Shown here: piece by piece, positions 46,157 through 55,993 of the stretch
How the letters are laid out: every line of letters begins with the position of its first letter
How positions within the stretch are numbered: position 1 is the stretch's first letter
Source: Hyphomonas pacifica
Lineage (GTDB): Bacteria; Pseudomonadota; Alphaproteobacteria; Caulobacterales; Hyphomonadaceae
Reading direction: 5' to 3'
Assembly (NCBI RefSeq): GCF_000682675.1
Contig: NZ_AWFA01000005.1
Location: 28,413 to 92,412, forward strand
Length of the DNA stretch: 64,000 bases
Made by a program: the position numbers and the translations under genes
Notes under the pieces: model-generated
Seen by the model: only the letters and a program-made list of their open reading frames with translations
Databases searched by the model: none
What the model was told of the DNA's origin: nothing

Positions 46157-47545
46157 ATGCACGATGCCAGAATGACTGACGCAAGTGGCCGGCGCCTGTC
46201 TCTTCCTCGTGTGCTCGCGTTCAGCACACTCAGCATCCCGCTTGCCGGCGTGGGGCTTCCCGTGAGCGTGTATCTGGCGCCCCTCTATGCCAATGAGGTT
46301 GGGCTCGGGCTGGAACTGACCGGCCTCTTGTTCATGGTGCTACGATTGTGGGATCTGGTTACAGATCCCGTCATGGGCATACTGGTGGACCGGTATCGCA
46401 GCCCTCTGGGGCGTGTGCGGCACTGGATCCTGATAAGCGTGCCCATTCTGGGCGTTGCGACCTTCTTTATCTATTTGCCGCCGAGGGAAGGGGTAACGCC
46501 CGGATACTTCATCGTCTGGATGCTGCTATTCTATGTGGGGTTCACCTTGCTGCAGACATCACGCTCGGCATGGGTGCCAGCCATTGCGCGGGATTATGAT
46601 GATCGCTCGCGTCTGTTCCTATGGGCTGAGATTATCAGTGTGCTGGCAATGTTGGGTCTTTTGGCTGTCCCGGCAATTCAGGCGGCTATGGGGCTGAACG
46701 TCGATCGGTTTGCGCAAGTGGCCATGATGGGATGCCTGTTGCTGATTTTCCTGCCGCTATCGGCCATTCTTTCTACGGTTTTTGTTCCCGATCCGCCGAT
46801 GAAAGGTGAGGCCGAAGGTGCGGACCGGTTTGACCTGAAATCCGTCCTGGCCGCGCTGCGCAACAAGCTGCTTGGTCGTGTGTTACTGGTCGAGATACTG
46901 GCCGGTACGGCCATTGCCGTGACGGCGGCAAATTACCTGTTCGTGGCCGAGCACGTCTTCAAGATGACAGATGCGGGCGCCAGCATGATCCTGATGCTGT
47001 TCTTTCTGTTTGCGGCCATGGCCATGCCATTTTGGCTCAAGCTTGCCGCGAAGACGGAAAAGCATGTCGCATTCTGTGCGGCTGCGCTGACGGCATCTAT
47101 CAGCTATATCTATTACTATATCGCGGCTCAGCTCGGTACCGGCATGTTCTGGTTGCTGCCCGGCGCGATCCTCAATGGGGCGGCTTTCAGTGCGCCACTT
47201 GTGCTCACACGTTCCATGATTGCTGATATTGTCGAAGAGCAGACCTCCCGTACAGGGGAGAACCGCTCTGGCATTTACTATTCCATGCTGACAAGCGCTT
47301 TCAAGCTCGGCGCCAGTCTGGCGATGGGGGTAGGATACTTGATCCTGGGGCAGGTGGCCGGGTTTCATCCGGGCAAGGAAAACACGCCCGAAGCCATTCA
47401 CGGCCTCCTGCTGGTTTTCTGCCTTTTGCCAGGCATTCTGTACGTATTGGCCGCGATTGCGGCTTCGTCCTACACGCTGACCCGTGAAGTTCAGAAGTCC
47501 CTGGCGAACTCCATGGACCCGCGCGGCCCGGAACTGATGGATTAA
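46157..47545 (+). CDS. GPH-family (MelB-like) sugar/cation symporter
   Basis: A 462-residue, twelve-helix transporter of the glycoside-pentoside-hexuronide family. The RLWDLVTDPVMGILVDRYRS motif is the MelB-like signature in helices 2-3. These carry sugars with Na+ or H+, although many marine homologues have unknown substrates. The ATG at 46157 or six codons later. Stop overlaps that of the DUF924 gene by three bases. Confidence 0.88.
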   Translation: MHDARMTDASGRRLSLPRVLAFSTLSIPLAGVGLPVSVYLAPLYANEVGLGLELTGLLFMVLRLWDLVTDPVMGILVDRYRSPLGRVRHWILISVPILGVATFFIYLPPREGVTPGYFIVWMLLFYVGFTLLQTSRSAWVPAIARDYDDRSRLFLWAEIISVLAMLGLLAVPAIQAAMGLNVDRFAQVAMMGCLLLIFLPLSAILSTVFVPDPPMKGEAEGADRFDLKSVLAALRNKLLGRVLLVEILAGTAIAVTAANYLFVAEHVFKMTDAGASMILMLFFLFAAMAMPFWLKLAAKTEKHVAFCAAALTASISYIYYYIAAQLGTGMFWLLPGAILNGAAFSAPLVLTRSMIADIVEEQTSRTGENRSGIYYSMLTSAFKLGASLAMGVGYLILGQVAGFHPGKENTPEAIHGLLLVFCLLPGILYVLAAIAASSYTLTREVQKSLANSMDPRGPELMD

Positions 47546-48153
47546 AAGCCACCGCCTTCGGCCAGCCATTCCTTTTCTTCCTTGGTGGACTCCCGGCCAA
47601 GGGCTTCATTGCGGTGCGGGAAGCGGCCGAATTGCTCAATCACCTTCTTGTGGGCCTCGGCATAGTCGAGCGTGCTTTTGGCAAATTCCTTGAACGGTTC
47701 GCGCGCATCTTCTGCAAGTTTGGTGAACAGGGCGACGGAGCGTTCCTGGTCTGCCATAGTTTCGGAATGCTCAAGTGGCAGATAGAAGAAAACGCGCTCG
47801 GTTTCCGACAGCTCCTGATCCTGACCAAAGGCCAGGCCGTCCTGACAAAAACGCAGCGCGAGGGAATCCTGATCGAAGGCGCGTTCCTCGCCGCGGAAGA
47901 TATTGCGGCTGAACTGGTCGAGCACGATGATGGTGGCCAGACGCTGGCGCGCGCCCTGTTCGGCCCAGTCGTCGGCGAAGGGCAAATGGCTCATCTCTTC
48001 GAGAAGGGGCAGAAAACGCGTCCGAATCTCTGCGTCGGTCTCGTCGGATTTGCCGAACCAGAGTTTGTGTTTCTCTTCGATGGCCTCTGCAGACTCATTG
48101 GTCTCGCCGATCCAGTAGGTCAGCACATCCTTTGGCATGGGCAAATCGGTCAT
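47542..48153 (-). CDS. DUF924 family protein
   Basis: A 203-residue helical soluble protein matching DUF924, with a tetratricopeptide-like fold. The [12 protein letters not shown] motif and the YLPLEHSE segment are its most conserved parts. Function unknown. The start overlaps the ubiG stop by four bases (ATGA), implying co-translation. Confidence 0.88.
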   Translation of the reverse strand: MTDLPMPKDVLTYWIGETNESAEAIEEKHKLWFGKSDETDAEIRTRFLPLLEEMSHLPFADDWAEQGARQRLATIIVLDQFSRNIFRGEERAFDQDSLALRFCQDGLAFGQDQELSETERVFFYLPLEHSETMADQERSVALFTKLAEDAREPFKEFAKSTLDYAEAHKKVIEQFGRFPHRNEALGRESTKEEKEWLAEGGGF

Positions 48154-48926
48154 TCGACAGGTCTCCGGGCTACGATCATGTAATTGACTTTCGTGTCACT
48201 GGAGATCTTCCAGCTATCCGAAAGTGGGCTGTAGGACACACCTGTCGCGGGCTCTACATCCATGCCTGCGGCCTTCAGGCCGGCAGTGGCCTCATCAGGA
48301 GTTACAAATTTTGACCAGTCATGTGTTCCGCGCGGCAGCCAGCCCAGCACGTATTCCGCGCCTACTACTGCCGTCGCAAGGGCCTTGGCCGTGCGGTTGA
48401 GGGTGGCGACGATCATCAGCCCGCCGGGCTTCACCAGGCTGGCTGTGTCCTTCAGGAACTGGTGGGGATCTGCGACATGTTCGACCACTTCCAGATTGAG
48501 AACAATGTCGAATAACGCTTCGCCGCCATCGATCAGCCCTTCGGCTGTGCCGGCGCGATAGTCGATGTCGAGGCCTTGTTCCAGGGCGTGCGTCATCGCG
48601 GTCTTGATGTTTTTCTCCGACGCATCGACGCCTGTGACAGTTGCGCCAAGCCGCGTCATCGGCTCGCAGACCAGGCCGCCGCCGCAGCCAATATCCAGAA
48701 GCCGCAGGCCTTTCAGCGGTTCCTTAAGGCCGGTGGCAAGTCCGAAATGCTGCTCTGCCGTTTCACGGATAAAGCGTAGGCGGACAGGATTGAATTTGTG
48801 GAGCGGGCGGAATTTTCCGCGCGGGTCCCACCAGTCTGCCGCCATGGCTGAGAACTTCGCGACCTCGTCCGGATCGATGCTCGGCGTGGAGGGGGTTCCA
48901 GTTGAACCTTCAATCGTAACTGTCAT
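48150..48926 (-). CDS. ubiG: Ubiquinone biosynthesis O-methyltransferase
   Basis: A 258-residue class I SAM methyltransferase. Motif I is [14 protein letters not shown], with [16 protein letters not shown] downstream. An N-terminal [20 protein letters not shown] signature is diagnostic for UbiG. It performs both O-methylations in ubiquinone synthesis. It is divergent from lysC, with 93 bases between. Confidence 0.95.
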   Translation of the reverse strand: MTVTIEGSTGTPSTPSIDPDEVAKFSAMAADWWDPRGKFRPLHKFNPVRLRFIRETAEQHFGLATGLKEPLKGLRLLDIGCGGGLVCEPMTRLGATVTGVDASEKNIKTAMTHALEQGLDIDYRAGTAEGLIDGGEALFDIVLNLEVVEHVADPHQFLKDTASLVKPGGLMIVATLNRTAKALATAVVGAEYVLGWLPRGTHDWSKFVTPDEATAGLKAAGMDVEPATGVSYSPLSDSWKISSDTKVNYMIVARRPVE

Positions 48927-49019
48927 GCATCAACAATCCTGTTTGATCCGGGCGAAAACACACCCTATGAGGGCCCATATAAGAGGATATCCCTTTAAGA
49001 CGACAGGATATGGGGCGAA

Positions 49020-50267
49020 ATGGCGCGCACGGTTCTGAAATTTGGTGGCACATCAGTGGCAGACCTCGACCGGATTGCCAATGTGGCGGACATTGTCGCC
49101 GCACGGGCAGCTCAGGGTGAGCATATGGCGGTTGTAGTGTCCGCCATGGCAGGAGAGACCAACAAGCTGGTCGGCTTTGCCGAAGGTGCTGCGGGCGACA
49201 AGCTGCCCCGCGAACAGTTTGATGATGAGTATGATGTTGTTGTCGCCTCCGGTGAGCAGGTAACGGCAGGTCTTCTGGCTCTGGCCCTGCGTCGGCGCGG
49301 CCTGAAGGCGCGCAGCTGGCTTGGCTGGCAGCTGAAGCTGAAGACGAACAAGAGCCATGGCCGCGCGCGGATCATGGGCTTTGATGATTCCAGCCTGCCG
49401 GATTCGATTGATGCAGGCGAAATCGCCGTGATCGCCGGGTTTCAGGGCGTCACCGATGACGAGCGCGTTGCCACACTTGGCCGGGGCGGGTCCGACACCA
49501 GCGCAGTCGCGGTGGCGGCAGCCCTCGAAGCGACGGTTTGCGACATCTACACCGATGTGGACGGCGTCTACACGACAGACCCGCGCATCGTTCAGAAGGC
49601 GCAACGTATCGAAAAGATCTCATTTGAAGAGATGCTGGAAATGGCGTCTCTTGGCGCCAAGGTTCTGCAGACCCGCTCTGTGGAAATGGCGATGAATCAC
49701 AATGTTCCCGTACGGGTGCTGTCGAGCTTTCTGAAGCCTGGCGAGCCCAATCCGGGAACTCTTGTCTGTTCAGAGGAAGAAATCGTGGAAAAACAGGTTG
49801 TCAGCGGAGTTGCCTATTCCCGTGATGAAGCAAAGGTCACGCTCTATGGGGTGCCGGACAAACCGGGCATCTCAGCGATGATCTTCTCGGCGCTTGCAAG
49901 GGCAGGTGTGAATGTGGACATGATCGTGCAGGCACAGGCCCGCGGCCCCGACCGTGCCAACATGGTGTTCACCTGCACAGACCGTGACAGCCCGATTGCC
50001 AAGGAAACGCTTGAAAGTCTCAGCGGTGAAATTGGTTATGACAGCCTCGAAGTTGTGCGCGATGTGTCAAAAATCTCGATTATCGGCGTGGGTATGAAGA
50101 GTCATACGGGTGTTGCCGAGACAATGTTCAAAGCATTGTACGAGAAGGGCATAAATATTGATGTGATCGCAACTTCAGAGATCAAGATTTCGGTTCTGAT
50201 TGCGGCCCCCTATACTGAATTGGCAGTGCGTGCACTTCATACGGCCTTCGGTCTTGACGCTGCCTGA
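49020..50267 (+). CDS. lysC: Aspartate kinase
   Basis: A 415-residue aspartokinase. The kinase domain begins with VLKFGGTSVAD, GRGGSDTSAVA binds substrate, and two ACT domains (about 265-415) mediate feedback by lysine and threonine. It performs the first step of Lys/Thr/Met synthesis. It leads the lysC-ptsP-rodZ-ispG run; 26 bases separate it from ptsP. Confidence 0.97.
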   Translation: MARTVLKFGGTSVADLDRIANVADIVAARAAQGEHMAVVVSAMAGETNKLVGFAEGAAGDKLPREQFDDEYDVVVASGEQVTAGLLALALRRRGLKARSWLGWQLKLKTNKSHGRARIMGFDDSSLPDSIDAGEIAVIAGFQGVTDDERVATLGRGGSDTSAVAVAAALEATVCDIYTDVDGVYTTDPRIVQKAQRIEKISFEEMLEMASLGAKVLQTRSVEMAMNHNVPVRVLSSFLKPGEPNPGTLVCSEEEIVEKQVVSGVAYSRDEAKVTLYGVPDKPGISAMIFSALARAGVNVDMIVQAQARGPDRANMVFTCTDRDSPIAKETLESLSGEIGYDSLEVVRDVSKISIIGVGMKSHTGVAETMFKALYEKGINIDVIATSEIKISVLIAAPYTELAVRALHTAFGLDAA

Positions 50268-50293
50268 GGCAGGCTGCGACAAACAGCCTGACA

Positions 50294-52558
50294 ATGGCTT
50301 ATAATCTACCCGCGACACGCCTGCTCATGAACCGACTTCGCCAGGTGATGGCGGAGGAGGGGGAAACACGCTCGCGGTTGGACAAGGTCGTCCGCCTCAT
50401 CGCTTCGACGATGGTGGCAGATGTGTGCTCCATCTATCTGAGATTGCAGGATGGGGAATTGTTGCTGATCGCCACCGAAGGCCTGAAGGCCGATGCTGTT
50501 GCGGCAACCCGCCTGAAAGCAAATGAAGGTCTGGTCGGCCTCGTTGCCCGCCGGGCCGAGCCGATGGCTATACAGGATGCGCCACGTCACTCTTCATTCT
50601 CCTATCGTCCTGAAACGGGGGAAGACCCATTCCACGCGTTTCTGGGCGTGCCGATCCTTCGTGGTGGACGCGTCATCGGCGTTCTCACGGTGCAGAACCG
50701 CACAGAGCGCGCCTATGATGATGAGGAAGTCGACAATCTTCAGACAATTGCCATGGTGCTGGCAGAGATTGTCGACCGGATTGATCCTGACGCGCTGAAC
50801 AATGGCGGCGACGAAAAGCGGGAGCGCAATACGGCCAGCTTGAAGGGGCGTGTTTTCTGTGAGGGCCTCGGCTATGGCCGCGCCGTACTGCACGACCCGG
50901 TTGTCCCGGCGGCCAAGTTCTTCGCGGCAGACCAGGTGACCGAAAGCCGCCGTCTGAAAGAGGGGATGGAGGAACTGAAAGCCTCCATCGACCGGATGAT
51001 GGCGCTGGACGGCGCCGCGCTGGGGGAAGACCCGCGCGATGTGATGGAGACCTATCGGCTGCTGGCACATGATCCGTCTTGGGCCGAGAAGCTGCAGGAA
51101 GGCGTGAAGTCCGGCCTGTCAGCGGAAGCGTCTGTTGACCGTGCCCGCCGTGAGCACAGGGCTCGCCTGCAAAGCGCGCGCGATCCCTATCTGCGCGAAC
51201 GCCTTCATGACCTTGAAGACCTCGATAACCGACTGCTGCGCATCCTTGGGGGGGATGAAGGCAAGCCAGAAATCAGTGAGGAACGCAGCGTACTTGTTGC
51301 GCGCCGTCTCGGTCCGGCAGAGCTGCTGGAATATTCCAATACCGGCCTGCGCGCGATCCTCATGGAAGAAGCGGCGGCTTCCTCCCATGCTGCCATTGTG
51401 GCACGCGCACTGGGCATCCCGACGCTGGGCGGGATTGAAGGCCTGACAACGCGGATTGATCAGGGCGACTGGGTGATTGTTGATGCCGAAGACGGCACAC
51501 TGCACATCCGGCCGGATGATACGCTTTACGACGCCTATAAGGATCGCGTTTCTCTCCGGTCAGACCGTCAGGCGGCGTATGCGGCACTCAAGGATATGCC
51601 TGCCCGCACAACGGATGGCGTGGACATTTCCCTGATGCTGAATGCCGGGCTCGACCTCGACATGGAGATGATGCACCAGGTCGGTGCAGATGGCGTCGGG
51701 CTGTTCCGCACGGAATTCCAGTTCCTCGTATCTGAGACCCTGCCGCGCGTGAATGATCAGATTGATCTCTACAAGCGCGTGCTGGACAAGGCCGATGGCA
51801 AGCCGGTCATTTTCCGCACGGTGGATCTTGGCGGCGATAAAGTATTGCCCGCGCTGAATCTGCAGCGTGAGGAAAACCCGGCGCTCGGCTGGCGCTCCAT
51901 CCGGTTTGCGCTGGACCATAAAGGTCTGTTCCGGCGCCAGCTGCGGGCCCTGGTCAGGGCGGCAGGCACCCGTCCGCTGACCGTCATGTTCCCGATGGTG
52001 ACATTGCCGTCGGAGTTTGAAGAAGCGCGCGAATTGCTGTTCCGGGAAGTCGACTGGTCCGAGAAGCGTACAGGCCAGCGCCCCTGCAAGGTGGAAGTCG
52101 GTGTGATGCTTGAAACGCCTGCCTTGGCCTATAGCCTGCCCGAACTGTCCGGATCGGCAGAATTCCTGTCGGTCGGCACAAATGATCTGATGCAGTTCTT
52201 CTTTGCTGCGGACCGGATGACGCCTTCAGTTTCAGACCGGTATGACATGGTCTGTCCCAGTGCGCTCAGATTCCTCCGGGATGTTTCGAAGTCCTGCAAG
52301 GCGAACAATATCCGCATGTCGGCCTGCGGTGAGGCGACGGGGACGCCGCTCTCTGCTCTATGCTTCGTGGCGCTCGGCTTTACGACGCTTTCGATGTCGG
52401 CTGCGTCCATCGGGCCGGTCAAGCAGATGATCCGCTCCGTTAACCTTGAAAAGTTCCAGACAGACTTTTTGGCTGCGCTTGATGCGCCTGAGCCGGATTT
52501 CCGTAACCAAGTGTTAGCTTTGGCAGCTGATCATGGAGTGGAACTGACAGATGGTTAA
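50294..52558 (+). CDS. ptsP: PTS enzyme I-Ntr (PEP-protein phosphotransferase, GAF domain)
   Basis: A 754-residue protein. A GAF domain (about 20-160) precedes the PTS enzyme I domains. The phosphohistidine segment is AASSHAAIVARA, and the PEP-binding barrel shows GADGVGLFRTEF and the C-terminal GEATGTPL. It starts the nitrogen phosphotransfer chain that signals nitrogen status; the GAF domain senses glutamine in alphaproteobacteria. The GAF-EI length matches PtsP. Confidence 0.95.
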   Translation: MAYNLPATRLLMNRLRQVMAEEGETRSRLDKVVRLIASTMVADVCSIYLRLQDGELLLIATEGLKADAVAATRLKANEGLVGLVARRAEPMAIQDAPRHSSFSYRPETGEDPFHAFLGVPILRGGRVIGVLTVQNRTERAYDDEEVDNLQTIAMVLAEIVDRIDPDALNNGGDEKRERNTASLKGRVFCEGLGYGRAVLHDPVVPAAKFFAADQVTESRRLKEGMEELKASIDRMMALDGAALGEDPRDVMETYRLLAHDPSWAEKLQEGVKSGLSAEASVDRARREHRARLQSARDPYLRERLHDLEDLDNRLLRILGGDEGKPEISEERSVLVARRLGPAELLEYSNTGLRAILMEEAAASSHAAIVARALGIPTLGGIEGLTTRIDQGDWVIVDAEDGTLHIRPDDTLYDAYKDRVSLRSDRQAAYAALKDMPARTTDGVDISLMLNAGLDLDMEMMHQVGADGVGLFRTEFQFLVSETLPRVNDQIDLYKRVLDKADGKPVIFRTVDLGGDKVLPALNLQREENPALGWRSIRFALDHKGLFRRQLRALVRAAGTRPLTVMFPMVTLPSEFEEARELLFREVDWSEKRTGQRPCKVEVGVMLETPALAYSLPELSGSAEFLSVGTNDLMQFFFAADRMTPSVSDRYDMVCPSALRFLRDVSKSCKANNIRMSACGEATGTPLSALCFVALGFTTLSMSAASIGPVKQMIRSVNLEKFQTDFLAALDAPEPDFRNQVLALAADHGVELTDG

Positions 52559-52650
52559 TTTCGTGGGCCCATATTAATACCACATTCGTGGACCAGAATT
52601 TGCGCGTCTGAGAGGTCAAGACCTTCAGGGGACAGGTGAGCTGGAAGAAT

Positions 52651-53604
52651 ATGGTACAAGACGACTTTACGCCGGAACATGATCGCAATGCTTCCCAGAA
52701 TGAGGGGGATTCTGTGTCTTCTGTAGATGCTGTTGCAGAGCCCGTGGCTGAAGACACGCGCACTCCGCGCGAGCGTGCGATGGAAATCTTCAGAACCCGT
52801 TCGTATGAAGGCGAGAGCCTCCGAATGGGACAGGTGCTGCGCCGTGTCCGCGAGACGCTGGGCCTGACGATTGAGGGCATTTCCGCAGATACGCGCCTGC
52901 GCAAGGATTATCTGATGTGGATTGAGCGCATGGAGGTCGGTGACCTGCCAGGCGGCGGCTATCTCAGCGCCATTCTCAATACGTACGCAAGGTACTTGAA
53001 CCTTCCCGAGAAGGATGTGATCCGCGCCTATACGCAGGAATGCGGCGGCGTGGAAGATGTGAGACATGATGCACCTGTGCCGAAAATCGGCGGTATTGCG
53101 CCGGACCGTCCGAAATGGCCTTTGGCCGTGGCGGCAGCTCTTGTGCTGGCCCTGATGGGCGCAGGCGCTGTCGGCCTGTCGCAATTCATGCGGCAAGAGC
53201 CTGAACTTGCCCCCGCGCCCGCTGTTGTCGCTGTGAATGGCGCACGCGAAAGCCTGTTTGCTGGAACGGACGCTTCGCAGCGCCCCGTGCCCAAGAACCT
53301 GCCGCTGGAACTGCACGCTGTCCGTCAGGGCTGGCTGGAAGTGCGCGGCGCTGATGGCACGATTTTCCGCAGCCGTACCATGGCGCCGGGGGAGAGCTAT
53401 TTCCCGCGCCTCAATGCCGGCTGGACCGTTTCGGCCCGCGATGGCGGCGCGTTTGAATGGCGTGTCGGCGACCTTACGGTCGGTCCCCTCGGGCCGGAGG
53501 GCGCAGAGGTCTTTTCCGTCAGCGTGGATGAGCAATTGCCCCGGGCTGCGGAGGCTGCTGCGCCGGCGATGGCTGCAAATGGTGGCAACAAGGCGTCCCG
53601 CTAG
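52651..53604 (+). CDS. rodZ: RodZ-like cytoskeletal membrane protein
   Basis: About 317 residues. An HTH_25 domain (about 50-120: VRETLGLTIEGISADTRL) leads to a transmembrane helix (about 155-175) and a periplasmic DUF4115 domain (LPLELHAVRQGWLEV). RodZ links MreB to the wall machinery. Between ptsP and ispG this order recurs in Caulobacter relatives. ATG 52651 was chosen; GTG 52636 also has a ribosome-binding sequence. Confidence 0.85.
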   Translation: MVQDDFTPEHDRNASQNEGDSVSSVDAVAEPVAEDTRTPRERAMEIFRTRSYEGESLRMGQVLRRVRETLGLTIEGISADTRLRKDYLMWIERMEVGDLPGGGYLSAILNTYARYLNLPEKDVIRAYTQECGGVEDVRHDAPVPKIGGIAPDRPKWPLAVAAALVLALMGAGAVGLSQFMRQEPELAPAPAVVAVNGARESLFAGTDASQRPVPKNLPLELHAVRQGWLEVRGADGTIFRSRTMAPGESYFPRLNAGWTVSARDGGAFEWRVGDLTVGPLGPEGAEVFSVSVDEQLPRAAEAAAPAMAANGGNKASR

Positions 53605-53669
53605 GCTTGCCTTGCCGGGCCAGACCCGCCATGTGAGGCACATAGTTCACCGGACAGGGAACCCGCGCG

Positions 53670-54803
53670 ATGTCGCATAATCCAATCCGTCCCTGGCGTT
53701 CGATCGAGCGCCGCAAATCCCGTCAGATCCGTGTCGGCAACGTGCTTGTCGGGGGCGATGCCCCGATTGCCGTGCAGACGATGACCAACACGCCAACCGA
53801 GGATGCTGCCGCCACAATCGCGCAAATCCAGCGCGCGGCAGAGGCTGGCGCAGATATTGTGCGCGTCTCCTGCCCGACGGAAGACGCGACGGCCGCCATG
53901 CCGCAGATCTGCCGGGAAAGCCCGGTGCCGATCGTTGCGGACATCCATTTCCACTACAAACGCGCGCTCGAAGCGGCAGACGCCGGTGCGGCCTGCCTGC
54001 GTATCAACCCTGGCAATATCGGGTCAGAGGCGCGCGTGAAGGAAGTTGTCGCGGCGGCCCGCGCGAATGGCTGCTCCATCCGGATTGGCGTCAATGGTGG
54101 CAGCCTGGAGCGTCACCTTCTGGAAAAGTATGGCGAGCCATGCCCTGACGCGATGGTCGAAAGCGCGCTGGACCATGCACGCATCCTCGATGATCTCGGC
54201 TTTCACGAGTACAAGATCTCGGTGAAGGCCTCCGACATGTTCCTCACGGTTGCGGCATATCAGCAATTGGCGGAAGTGACCGATGCGCCGCTGCACCTTG
54301 GCATTACAGAGGCAGGTGGCCTGCGGACCGGCACGGTCAAATCCTCTATCGGCATGGGCGCGCTGCTCTGGGCCGGGATTGGCGACACGATCCGCGTCTC
54401 CCTCTCTGCCGATCCGGTGGAAGAGGTGAAGGTCGGCTTCGAAATGCTGAAATCGCTGGGCCTTCGCACGCGCGGCGTGAACATCGTCGCGTGCCCCAGC
54501 TGCGCGCGTCAGGGCTTTGACGTCATCAAGACGGTCGAGATTCTTGAACAGCGCCTCGCACACATTTCTGAGCCGATTTCACTCTCCATCATCGGCTGTG
54601 TCGTGAATGGCCCCGGTGAAGCGGCGCTGACCGATCTTGGCTTCACGGGTGGTGGCAAGGAAAGCGGCAAAATGTTCGTTTCCGGCCGCGCGGACCATAA
54701 TGTCTCCAATGCGGAGATGGTGGATCACATTGTGGAGCTGGTCGAAAAGCGGGCTGAAGCCCTGCGCCGGGAGCGTGAAGCGGCTGAAGTTGCGGCCGAA
54801 TAG
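53670..54803 (+). CDS. ispG: 4-hydroxy-3-methylbut-2-enyl-diphosphate synthase (flavodoxin)
   Basis: A 377-residue IspG. The N-terminal TIM barrel begins with [13 protein letters not shown] sequence. The 4Fe-4S ligands lie in CPSCARQGF and [11 protein letters not shown]. It is the penultimate step of the MEP pathway to isoprenoids. The ATG at 53670 fits the family. It follows rodZ with 65 bases. Confidence 0.97.
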   Translation: MSHNPIRPWRSIERRKSRQIRVGNVLVGGDAPIAVQTMTNTPTEDAAATIAQIQRAAEAGADIVRVSCPTEDATAAMPQICRESPVPIVADIHFHYKRALEAADAGAACLRINPGNIGSEARVKEVVAAARANGCSIRIGVNGGSLERHLLEKYGEPCPDAMVESALDHARILDDLGFHEYKISVKASDMFLTVAAYQQLAEVTDAPLHLGITEAGGLRTGTVKSSIGMGALLWAGIGDTIRVSLSADPVEEVKVGFEMLKSLGLRTRGVNIVACPSCARQGFDVIKTVEILEQRLAHISEPISLSIIGCVVNGPGEAALTDLGFTGGGKESGKMFVSGRADHNVSNAEMVDHIVELVEKRAEALRREREAAEVAAE

Positions 54804-54901
54804 AGAATATTTTCCCTAAATCTCAATCAGTTGGCTTCCGTTCATCTTGTCTGGGTTACATTTCGGCAATGTAATGTCAGGCTGGATGAATAGAGGGACG
54901 C

Positions 54902-55354
54902 ATGCGCAGGACACTTATTGCAGGAATGATCGCGGCCGGGGCGGGCCTTGGTCTGACAGGTTGTACGGCTGCTGATCTGGATGCCTTTTCGGCAGCCATG
55001 GCAGAGGCTTCTTACGACACGACTTACAACACTGCCTACGCGCCGTATGGCACAGCCTATTCGCCCTATGGGTACACGCCGTCTCCCTACAATGTGAATG
55101 GCACCTGGACGGGCTATAATGAGTGCGTCTCGACGGGCAGCTTCTATCAGTGCGACACGAATGGCGATGGCTATGCCGATATGTTTGGCGACACAAGCAA
55201 TGGCACGATGACCTCTTCCAGCCTTAAGATAAATGGTCGGGGAGAGGCCTATACTTGGGGCAGTGACTGCGCCTGCTGGGAACGCAACCGTGCCTATGAT
55301 GGCCCCCGCACGGATGATGACCATCACCATCATCATGGGCACTACAGGGATTGA
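54902..55354 (+). CDS. Tyr/Thr-rich lipoprotein with His-rich tail
   Basis: A 150-residue protein with a signal peptide and lipobox (LTGC, Cys at 21). A Tyr/Pro/Ser-rich region (about 38-68) contains irregular YGT/YSPYG repeats, followed by a small Cys-containing domain with DTNGDGYADMFGD, an EF-hand-like loop, and a C-terminal run of five His. It may bind calcium and metal at the envelope; no family recognised. It starts 98 bases after ispG and is probably separate from it. Confidence 0.7.
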   Translation: MRRTLIAGMIAAGAGLGLTGCTAADLDAFSAAMAEASYDTTYNTAYAPYGTAYSPYGYTPSPYNVNGTWTGYNECVSTGSFYQCDTNGDGYADMFGDTSNGTMTSSSLKINGRGEAYTWGSDCACWERNRAYDGPRTDDDHHHHHGHYRD

Positions 55355-55384
55355 TCTTGGCCGCCAAGCAGCCTTAATCCGGGG

Positions 55385-55993
55385 ATGTCTCCCGATTTCC
55401 TTCTGATCTTTGCAGACCGCGCAGGTGTATTCGTGTTCGCCATTTCCGGCGGTATCGTGGCCGTGCGCAAGCAGATGGACCTGTTCGGCGTAATCGTGAT
55501 GGCTTTCCTGCCAGCCATAGGTGGCGGCACGCTTCGTGATCTGATCCTGTCTCAGCCTGTATTCTGGCTAGAGGATACCCAGACGCTTGGTCTTGCCGTA
55601 GGAGGCGGGCTTGCGGCTTTTTTCTTTCATCGCGGGCTGGAGAATTTCCGTCCTCTGCGCTGGGCAGATGCATTCGGGATGGCGCTGTTCGCGGTGACCG
55701 GTGCGGCGAAGGCGACTGCGCTTGGCTATGGTCTGCCGGTGGTGCTGATCATGGGCACGATGACGGCCAGCGCCGGCGGCCTGTTGCGGGATGTCGTGGC
55801 CAATGAAGAGCCGCTGCTGCTGAAGAAGGATATCTACGCAACAGCGGCGCTTCTGGGCTCTGCCGTTTATTTCCTGATCGGCCTGTGGTTAGGCGACGAG
55901 GCGCTGGCCTTTGCGCTTGGGCTCGCCGCTGCCTTTGTGATTAGGGCTATGGCGATCATCTTCCACCTGTCGCTGCCGCGATCACCTTTCTAG
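55385..55993 (+). CDS. TRIC cation channel family protein (YadS/UPF0126)
   Basis: A 202-residue protein with six to seven helices arranged as two three-helix repeats. GGGTLRDLIL and its pseudo-repeat GGLLRDVVAN are the diagnostic TRIC motifs. Bacterial members form trimeric cation channels. It starts 30 bases after the lipoprotein gene. Its last 38 bases overlap the end of the convergent acyltransferase gene. Confidence 0.9.
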   Translation: MSPDFLLIFADRAGVFVFAISGGIVAVRKQMDLFGVIVMAFLPAIGGGTLRDLILSQPVFWLEDTQTLGLAVGGGLAAFFFHRGLENFRPLRWADAFGMALFAVTGAAKATALGYGLPVVLIMGTMTASAGGLLRDVVANEEPLLLKKDIYATAALLGSAVYFLIGLWLGDEALAFALGLAAAFVIRAMAIIFHLSLPRSPF

